From contig NZ_RSCL01000015.1 of the NCBI RefSeq assembly GCF_003991905.1, positions 188,001 through 252,000 on the forward strand: a stretch of DNA of 64,000 bases, written 5' to 3'. This document shows, piece after piece, positions 33,875-41,565 of the stretch. The position numbers and the translations under genes are program-made. The stretch comes from Dulcicalothrix desertica PCC 7102. Its GTDB lineage: Bacteria; Cyanobacteriota; Cyanobacteriia; Cyanobacteriales; Nostocaceae. The notes beneath the pieces were generated by a model that made no database searches, was not told the origin of the DNA, and was given only the letters and a program-made list of their open reading frames with translations. Every line of letters begins with the position of its first letter. Position 1 is the stretch's first letter.

Positions 33875-35395
33875 TCATGGACTACTCACTGTTCCAGAGT
33901 GTATTTGTTGATGGCAGTACAAGTGAACGAGTTGTAAGTTGCCATAATTATCCCCACCGCCTTGGCTTTTCGGCTTTTTGTGATGAAGATGTAATTCTTC
34001 ACCATTAAACAAGGAATCTCCACATATGGGACAGACATATTTTTGCCGATGTGCTATCTTTTGTCTGCTTTTGACTAGTTCAGATTCGGCTTTAGCCTCT
34101 TCTCGTTTTCTCCAATAATCCTTGAGATTGGGGTCATCAGGTGATGATTTTCCTTGAACTAAGATATGTCTCTTAATCGGAAACCAGGCGAATTTCAACA
34201 TATGGGCACCAGTTTTTTTATTACCAAACACCCAATTGTCGTTTGGCCTATCAAGATTTAATCTTCCCCAATATTTATCCTTACGCCATTTATCGGATTT
34301 GTTGCGATGAGTATGTTTGACATACCTCTTTTGCTTCTCATACAGCCAGTGGTCGAGGGAACTGAAAATTTCTGAGGATACACCAATACGGAGATAGTTA
34401 GCTTCTCCCCTAATAATTGGGTTGAGCTTTTTAATCACTGCATCTATTGGTATACCTTTACAGTTACGCCATTCAGTACGCAGATGACTCCGTATGTTGG
34501 ACACGGATTTTTTACTCGGTTTAATTAGCAGTTTTAATCCAGTTTTACTGGTTGAATTTTTATAGTGTCTGACGTTGAATCCCAGAAAGTCAAATCCTTC
34601 ATTTAGATGTATTATTTTGGTTTTTTCTTCTGATAGGGTAAGACCCCTAGGCTTCATCCAATCCTTCAGGATTTTAACAGCATTTTCTGCATCTTCTTTG
34701 GATTCGCAAAACACCACAAAGTCATCTGCAAATCTCACCAAAGCCCTTTTTGAAGTAATTGTACCCTTTTTACTGTATTTAACTCCAAGGGCTGATTCCA
34801 TACCGTGCAATGCAATATTAGCTAATAGAGGACTGACAACAGAACCTTGAGGAGTACCAGCATCTGTAGGATGCCATGTACCCTCTTCTATGTATCCCGC
34901 TTTGAGCCATTGTTTAATTAGTTCACGAGCTGGAAAACTCGTTAAAAGCTCTAGCAGAAAATCATGAGAAATGTTATCAAAACAACCCCGTATATCTGCA
35001 TCTATCACCCATTTCTTGAGTTTATTTGGACGGGCTAGGTTATAAATGCTAGCAATTGCATCATGGGGACTACGCCCAGGTCGGAAACCGTAACTTGACC
35101 GCTCAAAGATAGTTTCCCATTCGGGTTCTAAGGCATTTTTTACCATTGCCTGTATGGCACGGTCATGTATCACTTGAATTCCTAAAGGACGCTGTTTTGC
35201 CGACGCTTTTGGTATATACACTCTTCTTGCAGGCAATGATTTCCAAGGAGAGTAATTAGCGATTTTATCAACTAATTTTCCCCTGGCAGTAGCAGTTTTA
35301 ATTACTACTTTATCTACACCTGGCGTATATCTCCCTCGATTCTGCTGCGTCACTTTTCTAACACTAATTAATCGGTTAGAATAGCTGCGTAGCAT
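33875..35395 (-). CDS. Group II intron reverse transcriptase/maturase with HNH
   Basis: 506 residues from ATG 35395. RT blocks: RRVYIPKASAKQRPLGIQ, AIQAMVKNALEPEWE, the catalytic ALVRFADDFVVF (FADD in place of YADD), a maturase X region, and a C-terminal HNH module (CPICGDSLFNGEELHLHHKK, then VHLYCHQQIHSG). The usual N-terminus of this family continues upstream to ATG 35548 behind GAGGTG, and 51 codons there read as proper RT sequence, but codon 35 is TGA (complement 35444-35446). The protein is thus N-terminally truncated or the gene inactive, unless the stop is read through or restarted at 35395. Confidence 0.88.
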   Translation of the reverse strand: MLRSYSNRLISVRKVTQQNRGRYTPGVDKVVIKTATARGKLVDKIANYSPWKSLPARRVYIPKASAKQRPLGIQVIHDRAIQAMVKNALEPEWETIFERSSYGFRPGRSPHDAIASIYNLARPNKLKKWVIDADIRGCFDNISHDFLLELLTSFPARELIKQWLKAGYIEEGTWHPTDAGTPQGSVVSPLLANIALHGMESALGVKYSKKGTITSKRALVRFADDFVVFCESKEDAENAVKILKDWMKPRGLTLSEEKTKIIHLNEGFDFLGFNVRHYKNSTSKTGLKLLIKPSKKSVSNIRSHLRTEWRNCKGIPIDAVIKKLNPIIRGEANYLRIGVSSEIFSSLDHWLYEKQKRYVKHTHRNKSDKWRKDKYWGRLNLDRPNDNWVFGNKKTGAHMLKFAWFPIKRHILVQGKSSPDDPNLKDYWRKREEAKAESELVKSRQKIAHRQKYVCPICGDSLFNGEELHLHHKKPKSQGGGDNYGNLQLVHLYCHQQIHSGTVSSP

Positions 35396-35548
35396 TAATT
35401 TCTGGAGCGAGCGAACCTTTTTAAGGTTGCCTTCAGTTTTGGCTCATTTGATTCGATGTCTCAAATTTTTAACAATCCGGTTAGCCTTACGCCAATTAAC
35501 ACAATTCCAATCGGTTTGTCCTTTGGTTCCGTTTACAGTTTCCTGCAT

Positions 35549-36195
35549 CTAACTTGCACCTCGGTTTAAAATTATTACAACGGTCTTCGAGAGACTCACC
35601 TACTCCCCATCTGCACCCTTTCGGGCTAGGCATTCGCCTTATCCACCAGGTTATGGATTCCCTTTACTTTTCAGTATGGTGGCGTTCGCTTTTGGGAGCA
35701 TCCTATACCCTCTGGAGAATTGGACTTCCCTTGCGGGTCGCTTACTAAGAATTTCTTGGTTCTCAGACTCCATAGGGGTTATCACGTTTCGCACGGATGA
35801 GACTCAATTGGATGGGATGCCCTCTTTACGCCGGAGTAGTTGGTGTCCGAGTTCAACTAGATTGTGGAGTTGAACCTTTGTATGAATGTTTTGCAACTCT
35901 TCAGTACATTTACTCATATCACTGTATCAGCCTTTTCAGTGACCTTTATTGACGACGCCTCATCAAGGGTTCATTTACATTCACCCATCCACCTTTTTCC
36001 TTTGCCCGGTTACATTTTTAGGCTAAATGCTTCCTTGGGCTTTACTCCCCGCTTCACACACCATCGTTACCAATAATGCATGGGGAAGTTAGGAACAGCT
36101 TTGGACACTTTGCTGAAGGAGACGGCTCCTTACTCATCTAGAGGAAGCTCTTATCTGTAGGGGCTTCCAAACCTTCGTGCGCCTTCGTGTCGCAC
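35549..36195 (-). ncRNA. Group II intron 5' ribozyme domains
   Basis: About 650 bases with no coding sign on the reverse strand, between the intron 5' end and the RT start; this is where domains I to III lie. A hairpin at 35851-35875 (GTTCAACT paired with AGTTGAAC) holds the candidate EBS1. Short forward-strand frames here are chance. Confidence 0.8.
35851..35875 (-). other. Candidate EBS1 stem-loop
   Basis: An eight-base stem (GTTCAACT/AGTTGAAC) with the loop CCACAATCT. The loop bases ACAATCT (complement 35859-35865) pair with the seven bases ending exon 1 (GGATTGT), using one G-U pair. This fits the exon-recognition loop of domain I. Confidence 0.65.
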
Positions 36196-36302
36196 ACAAT
36201 CCAGTTAAACTGTAGTGTATTCTGTGCCATCGGCTCACCGTCGCTGTCCGGATAAATAACCAAATCATCGGCGGCTTCTTCTTGTGTAACTTGTCGTACC
36301 AT

Positions 36303-36703
36303 ATTGTTGCACCTCCTTCATAAATTGAGGTTGTATTCCTCATTGTAGATGGTAGAAGAGTAGATTCCCGCTTGCTATTTAGTAATAAAATACCTTCAAG
36401 TAAATATTTATTGGTGAATGCCTAGGACAGATGTTAAACTGGCGCCATCTTCTTTGACAATGTTAATGATTATCTCTGTGCAAACTTTTAAACAGGCTTA
36501 TAAATAATTCTTTCTTTGTGGTTTATTTTTCTTTTCTCTGTCTTCTCTGTGCCGTTGTGGTAAATAAAAGTACATGACTGCACAGGCTTTTCGGCCTGTG
36601 CTACAACACTTAAAATTAATGACATGGGGTAGTAGATTCGCTCAAATGCGCCAAAAAAAGCTAGTGTGGTATTGTCCAGTTGGAATTGTATAGGGATTTC
36701 GCG
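36303..36703. other. Intergenic stretch with right island repeat, no gene seen
   Basis: Holds the Uma2 ribosome site (36311-36317) and the right imperfect direct repeat of the island at 36451-36500. A run of Rho-site-like AT DNA follows, with AGGGA at 36692-36696, the probable ribosome site of the next gene. Confidence 0.5.
36451..36500 (+). repeat. Right imperfect direct repeat of the intron island
   Basis: Begins TCTTTGACAATGTTAATGAT and matches 32900-32949 in the same orientation with roughly 80 percent identity. Confidence 0.55.
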
Positions 36704-37939
36704 TTGCGACCTTTAAGAATTATTGTAATTGGGGGAGGCGCCGCTGGTTTTTTCGGCGCCATTGCTGCTGCTAGGGCAAATTCTTTAGCAGAAATTATTT
36801 TGTTGGAAGCTGGTGGACAACTGCTGTCGAAGGTACGTGTGTCGGGTGGTGGGAGATGTAACGTTACCTACGCTTGTTTTGACCCAAAAGTGCTGACACA
36901 AAACTATCCTAGAGGAAGTAAAGCTTTAATTGGCGCCTTTACTAAGTTTCAAGCTCAAGATACTGTAACTTGGTTCAATAAACATGGTGTTCAACTTAAA
37001 ACTGAAGCTGATGGACGAATGTTTCCGACTACCGATAATTCGGAGACTATTGTTGATTGTTTGATGGAAACTGCTAAGTATGTAGGTATCAGAATTTGCA
37101 CAGGTACACCCGTTGTGTCTGTAAATAAGTTAAGCAAAGGGTTTGAGGTGGTTCTCAAGTCGGGTGATACATTGGAAGCTGACCGTTTGTTAGTGGCGAC
37201 TGGTAGTAATCCGGTAGGTTATAAAATTGCTCAGTCCTTTGGACATAATATCGAATCACCTGTTCCTTCACTATTCACTTTTAATGTTCGTGATGAAAGT
37301 TTACGAGAATTGGCAGGTGTAAGCGTTAACCCTGTTAAGTTGCGCTTGACTGTTCCAGGAAATAATCAATTAGAGCAAACCGGAGCATTGTTAATTACGC
37401 ATTGGGGAGTTAGTGGCCCTGCTGTACTCAAACTTTCAGCATGGGGCGCCCGTGTATTACACTCTAGTAAATATCAGGCAAATTTGTCTGTTAATTGGTT
37501 GCCGCAATTTACTCAAGAAGAACTACGACAAAAATTACTGGCAGTCAAAGACGAAGTACCAAGACGCGCAATTTTATTACATCGTGGTGTAGATATACCT
37601 CACCGTTTATGGCAATATATGGCAACACGTGCAGGAGTTGAGAGTGCTGAAACTCGCTGGGCAGAACTTTCCAAAAAACAACTCAATTTACTCATTCAGG
37701 AACTTACTCAAGGACAATTTCCTGTAAACGGTAAAGGTGTATTTAAAGATGAGTTCGTCACTTGTGGTGGTGTTCAGCTTAAAGAAGTTAACTTTAAAAC
37801 AATGGAAAGTAAACTAGTTCCTGGATTACACTTTGCTGGAGAAGTACTCGATATCGATGGTGTAACCGGTGGTTTTAACTTTCAAAGTGCTTGGACTACC
37901 GGATATTTAGCTGGTTCGGCAATAGCTAACGAAAATTAA
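36704..37939 (+). CDS. BaiN/HI0933-like flavoprotein oxidoreductase
   Basis: About 411 residues. The FAD-binding Rossmann motif IIVIGGGAAGFFGAIAAARA is at the N-terminus, followed by the family signature KVRVSGGGRCNVTY. The C-terminal FAD motif FAGEVLDIDGVTGGFNFQSA is complete. The frame runs back to 36680, but no ATG is available; the TTG at 36704 behind AGGGA fits the family start best. The family is NAD(P)/FAD-dependent with mostly unknown substrates. No operon partner is seen. Confidence 0.85.
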   Translation: MRPLRIIVIGGGAAGFFGAIAAARANSLAEIILLEAGGQLLSKVRVSGGGRCNVTYACFDPKVLTQNYPRGSKALIGAFTKFQAQDTVTWFNKHGVQLKTEADGRMFPTTDNSETIVDCLMETAKYVGIRICTGTPVVSVNKLSKGFEVVLKSGDTLEADRLLVATGSNPVGYKIAQSFGHNIESPVPSLFTFNVRDESLRELAGVSVNPVKLRLTVPGNNQLEQTGALLITHWGVSGPAVLKLSAWGARVLHSSKYQANLSVNWLPQFTQEELRQKLLAVKDEVPRRAILLHRGVDIPHRLWQYMATRAGVESAETRWAELSKKQLNLLIQELTQGQFPVNGKGVFKDEFVTCGGVQLKEVNFKTMESKLVPGLHFAGEVLDIDGVTGGFNFQSAWTTGYLAGSAIANEN

Positions 37940-37956
37940 CCTTTATTTTCCCCAAA

Positions 37957-38304
37957 CTAGCAGTCAATGCCTTTTTCCTTTGACTGCTGGATAACCATTT
38001 TCTCTAAAATGATTCCAACTTTGTCTATAGCTTGATTCGTATTGCATTGAAACTTGGTAAGTTGAGAAATATCTTGCTTTTGCTGCTTTAACTCCTCAGC
38101 GACAAGTCCAAAATTCTTTTGCTGCTGTAAAGCTATAGACATTAAAGCTTCGACCTTAAATCTCAAATCCGCAACAGTCGCTTGTAGCGATTCGTTCCGA
38201 TTTCGCAATATCTCTACTGATGTTCGTAAATCAGCATTGACATCGACTTGTCTATCGAGTCCAGCTTCTGTCCAGTCCAAACGTTCGTTAGTTGTGTCGG
38301 TCAT
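37957..38304 (-). CDS. Small coiled-coil hypothetical protein
   Basis: 115 residues, highly charged, with heptad pattern through most of its length (ADLRTSVEILRNRNESLQAT, VAEELKQQKQDISQLTKFQ). The N-terminus MTDTTNERLDWTEAGLDRQV is of the kind seen in small cyanobacterial proteins of unknown role. The gene converges on the flavoprotein gene with an 18-base gap. No known domain. Confidence 0.6.
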   Translation of the reverse strand: MTDTTNERLDWTEAGLDRQVDVNADLRTSVEILRNRNESLQATVADLRFKVEALMSIALQQQKNFGLVAEELKQQKQDISQLTKFQCNTNQAIDKVGIILEKMVIQQSKEKGIDC

Positions 38305-39272
38305 TGTAATTGTAGTATTTCTTAGACTGCCTAATTCTCTACCTATCTTTTACTTATGCTACTACATACTATAAAATTCCTGAATCAATTTTATCCATTC
38401 TTTGAAATTATTACTCACTGGACTATTCCAACTACTGCTCGCTCAAAATAATTCGTCGGGTTTTCAATAAATCCTGTAATGACAATATTGTTACACACTA
38501 GTCTAAGTATTTTTGATGAAGGATTGGCGCCTAGCACATATAATTTGTACTCTGAGTCTTTTTGTCATAAATATTTATAATACTGCGAGAGCGAATATAA
38601 TAACTGCCTCCTCGTTTTCAGAACGGTTCATTGCTCCCCAAAACAGTACCTTTTTTTACCATCTTCCAAACTTATCGGCAACAGGTTTTTTAGTAAATTT
38701 ATTTACAAATATTTTAAGCTTTCTTGCATTTGGTGGTTTAAGAAAAAACCTCGCAGGTAATGTAAATAGTTCATTCGCAACCCATGCAATATAAGCTTGA
38801 AGTTGTTCTTGATGGTAATTATATAAACAAGTATTAGTCTGCTGGCTAATTAACCAAGATTCATACAGCAAATTTCATGTTCATGCGGTACATGTAGAGA
38901 CGCAATTAATCGCGTCTCTACGACGTTTTAAACATTATGTATGTACCTCATATACCTAAAATCTGCTGTATATCAACTTGGCACGTGTCCAAGGATTCAT
39001 TTAAATTTAACTAAACAATGTCGTCCTTATTATACACATAATTATGAAAAGGCTAAACAATGGAGTTGCGAGCGTGTAGTTGGTGCAATAATAAGTATTT
39101 ATATAAATAGGTATAATTAGTATTCTATCTATGTACTGATGACATTTTAACAGTCAATACTATAATTGGATTCCATCTATGTTTAAATTTGGAGGCTTAT
39201 TAACGTAAATAAAAGTTTAATAATATACGTTGGGTTTTACCCAACCTACAAAAATTAAAAAGGGGTTTATTT
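38305..39272. other. Long intergenic region upstream of the exopolysaccharide gene
   Basis: Two short overlapping frames exist on opposite strands (38513-38794 forward, 38656-38871 reverse). The reverse one (EQLQAYIAWVANELF, KPVADKFGRW) has a protein-like look and may be the end of a decayed gene, but neither can be supported. A palindrome repeat lies at 38894-38921. GTTGGG/CCCAAC at 39230-39246 forms a small hairpin just before AAGGGG, the likely ribosome site of the next gene. Confidence 0.4.
38894..38921. repeat. GTAGAGACGC palindrome
   Basis: GTAGAGACGCAATTAATCGC and the remaining complement GTCTCTAC: a GTAGAGAC family hairpin in non-coding DNA. Confidence 0.85.
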
Positions 39273-41519
39273 GTGGCTATTAAGAATGTTGAAAAAGAAC
39301 GAGTGTATACAGTTGATATCAGGCAATTATTCAAAATTATACTCCGGCGCCGCATTTTAATTCTGGGTGTAGCAAGTGCAGTTATGTCAACAGCAAGTAT
39401 TTTGGCGTTTCTTGCAAAACCAAATTATCAAAGCTCGATGCAACTACTTGTCAGTCCAAATTTATATACCACAAAATCATCTAATAACCCAACTGATGCG
39501 AATAGCGACTTTACAGACCCAAATGTGGAGGTAGTAGACTATACAGCGCAGTTACAGTTAATGCGAAGTAATCAGTTGATAGAAAAAGCAGTTGTAATAT
39601 TACGTCCCGATTATCCTGATATTAAAATTGAAGACATAAAAGGCAAAAAAGGTAAAAAACCACCTCTCACCGTTGCTCGTGTAGAGTCAGGGACTGGAAT
39701 AAACCGTACCCCTAGTCAAGTATTTGAAATCAAATATAAAAATGACGACCCCATCAAAACACAACGAGTACTACAAACGTTACTTAAAGTATACCAAGAT
39801 TATAATATTGAACAGCAGAAGCAGCGACTAACTAAAGAGATGACGTTTGTTAACGAACGTTTACCAAAGGTAAAAAGTAGTGTTGTAACTGCCGAAAGTA
39901 ATTTAGAAGCTTTCCGTAAAAAACATAATATACTTGACCCAGAAGCGCAATCAAAAATTCTTTTAGAAAATCTGGGAGATACTCAGAAGCAGTTACAAAC
40001 TACACGCGCACAATTACAAGATGTGCAAGCTAGATATGCAGCGTTGCAAGATAAGCTAGCAGCATCACCAAGTAGTGCCATAATTTCGTCGCGCTTAAGT
40101 CAATCTACAAGGTATCAAACATTACTTAATGAGATTCAAAAAACCGAGCTAAGTTTAGCGCGAGAGCGAATTCGCTACACAGATGACTCTCCAGTAGTAC
40201 AGAAATTAGTCCAACAGCGAAAAAATCAATTAGCATTGCTCAAACAAGAAGTTACCCGTGCGTTAGCTTTCCAAACAGGGAAAAAAGCTTCGCAACTAAA
40301 AAATTCAGAAATTGACGCAGTAATAAGTCAAGCTTTGAAGCAATCTGCCTCTAATGAGTCATTATTAGCTGAAGGGCAAATGGCAGAAGTTGATATTAAG
40401 TTAGCAGAAGAAGTCATACAGGTGCAAACAACTGCACTTGGTTTAGAAGCGAACGAAAAAAGTTTATCAAACTCCGAAAAGCGTTTACAAGCTGAATTAG
40501 CCAAATATCCTAGTTTGATAGCAGAATACAATCGTTTGCTACCTGAAGTTGAAACCAACCGTAAAACCCTTGAACAATTAATGCAAACGCAGCAGTCACT
40601 AAGTTTAATACTTGCTCAAGGTGGTTTTGACTGGCAAACATTAGAGGCGCCGGAACGTGGAATATATACTGGTAGTGGTCGCTCATTAATACTGGGTTAC
40701 GGTGCTATTGCGGCGCCGATAATTGGTATTGTTGTAGCACTAATCTTAGAAATGCTCAACGACTCAATTCACACATCATATGAACTGCAACGAATTAGTA
40801 ATTTACGCTTATTGGGAGTAGTCCCTAAATTAGGTAAGAATTATAAACGTAAGCGAGCTTTATTAACGGATTGCAGTACTGAAGTACTGATTACGAGAAT
40901 GGGGGGTTTGTCAGTAGCTTCTTTGCCATCGCACGAAAACCTGGATATGGCATATCAAAATATCAACATTCTCAACTCACCTTTACCATATAAATCATTG
41001 ATGGTAACGTCAGCTAACTTCGGTGAGGGAAAATCAACAGTAACATTAGGACTTGCCGTTAGTTCTGCACGAACACACCATCGAGTATTAATTATTGACG
41101 CAAACCTACGCGAACCGAGTTTACATAAATACCTCGACCTACAAAATGAATGGGGACTATCACTTTTACTAGTCGATGAAGCACATTCAACATTTAAAAA
41201 CTACATTCAACCAATCCATCCATCAATAGATGTACTAACCGCAGGCCCCCCAGGACTCGAAGATACAGTCAAACTACTAAGTTCGCGACGCATGAAAGAA
41301 CTGTTAAACGAATTCGAGCAAAATTACGACCTCATATTAGTAGACGCTCCACCAATACTTAATACAGTAGACGCAAGAATTTTAGCAACGCTATGTAACG
41401 CTATAGTCATAATTGCCCGTCTGGGTCAAATAACTCGTACCGAACTTACCCAAACCAAAGAAATTCTAGAAAACCTCAACTTAATCGGCATTATAGCCAA
41501 TCAAGCCACCAATAATTGA
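39273..41519 (+). CDS. Exopolysaccharide co-polymerase with tyrosine-kinase domain
   Basis: 748 residues. Wzz N-terminal domain with first membrane helix (about 25-45), a long periplasmic coiled coil (about 190-440), second membrane helix (about 470-495) and a cytoplasmic BY-kinase domain: Walker A SANFGEGKSTV near 579, Walker A' LIIDANLREPSLH near 600, Walker B LILVDAPPIL near 686. It would control chain length and export of a capsule or released polysaccharide. The usual tyrosine-rich C-terminal tail is absent; the protein ends IIANQATNN. The start is GTG with AAGGGG upstream. No glycosyltransferases lie nearby. Confidence 0.9.
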   Translation: MAIKNVEKERVYTVDIRQLFKIILRRRILILGVASAVMSTASILAFLAKPNYQSSMQLLVSPNLYTTKSSNNPTDANSDFTDPNVEVVDYTAQLQLMRSNQLIEKAVVILRPDYPDIKIEDIKGKKGKKPPLTVARVESGTGINRTPSQVFEIKYKNDDPIKTQRVLQTLLKVYQDYNIEQQKQRLTKEMTFVNERLPKVKSSVVTAESNLEAFRKKHNILDPEAQSKILLENLGDTQKQLQTTRAQLQDVQARYAALQDKLAASPSSAIISSRLSQSTRYQTLLNEIQKTELSLARERIRYTDDSPVVQKLVQQRKNQLALLKQEVTRALAFQTGKKASQLKNSEIDAVISQALKQSASNESLLAEGQMAEVDIKLAEEVIQVQTTALGLEANEKSLSNSEKRLQAELAKYPSLIAEYNRLLPEVETNRKTLEQLMQTQQSLSLILAQGGFDWQTLEAPERGIYTGSGRSLILGYGAIAAPIIGIVVALILEMLNDSIHTSYELQRISNLRLLGVVPKLGKNYKRKRALLTDCSTEVLITRMGGLSVASLPSHENLDMAYQNINILNSPLPYKSLMVTSANFGEGKSTVTLGLAVSSARTHHRVLIIDANLREPSLHKYLDLQNEWGLSLLLVDEAHSTFKNYIQPIHPSIDVLTAGPPGLEDTVKLLSSRRMKELLNEFEQNYDLILVDAPPILNTVDARILATLCNAIVIIARLGQITRTELTQTKEILENLNLIGIIANQATNN

Positions 41520-41544
41520 TTTCTTGAAGTTAGCACTTACGCAC

Positions 41545-41559
41545 AGAAACCGGGTTGCT
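41545..41559. repeat. Degenerate AGAAACCGGGTTTCT palindrome
   Basis: AGAAACCGGGTTGCT, one mismatch from the family, between the convergent kinase and TPS genes. Confidence 0.6.
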
Positions 41560-41565
41560 ATTTAT

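Larger units (their letters stand above)
33793..36195 (-). mobile_element. Group II intron, 2403 bases
   Basis: On the reverse strand the intron starts GTGCGACACG (consensus GTGYG) at 36195 and ends CTACCCGAC (consensus AY) at 33793. Domain V is a 34-base hairpin at 33834-33867 (GAGCCGGATGCGG ... CGTCCGGTTC). Domain VI follows with a bulged A seven bases before the end. A domain I hairpin presents ACAATCT, complementary to the 5' exon end GGATTGT. A reverse transcriptase is encoded in domain IV. The host is an Uma2 gene. No second copy of the intron is present in the window. Confidence 0.9.
33567..36302 (-). pseudogene. Uma2 family gene, intron-interrupted and 3'-truncated
   Basis: Exon 1, complement 36196-36302: ATG at 36302 behind a strong AGGAGGT, encoding 35 residues ending MAQNTLQFNWI, plus GT. 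Exon 2, complement 33567-33792: begins C, completing Val, then KIKEGLEILFASLIDVFVAG, YAPDAMVVFGRPK and IAPQVVFEIL before a premature TGA. These are Uma2 (DUF820) blocks; the family has a PD-(D/E)XK nuclease-like fold. Joining the exons across the intron restores one frame of about 110 residues, roughly half of normal length. The C-terminal half, with its catalytic region, is missing, so it is a pseudogene. Confidence 0.82.

Noticed and set aside
35549-36195. Several forward-strand frames of 60-70 codons
   Set aside because: They are within the intron ribozyme region, which is structured RNA on the other strand.
36134-36343. Reverse-strand frame of 69 codons over exon 1 of Uma2
   Set aside because: It is in a different frame from the Uma2 exon and crosses the intron border; the exon with its strong ribosome site explains the DNA.
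38513-38871. Two overlapping small frames on opposite strands
   Set aside because: No ribosome site, family resemblance or partner; at best a decayed gene, so mentioned only in the intergenic entry.
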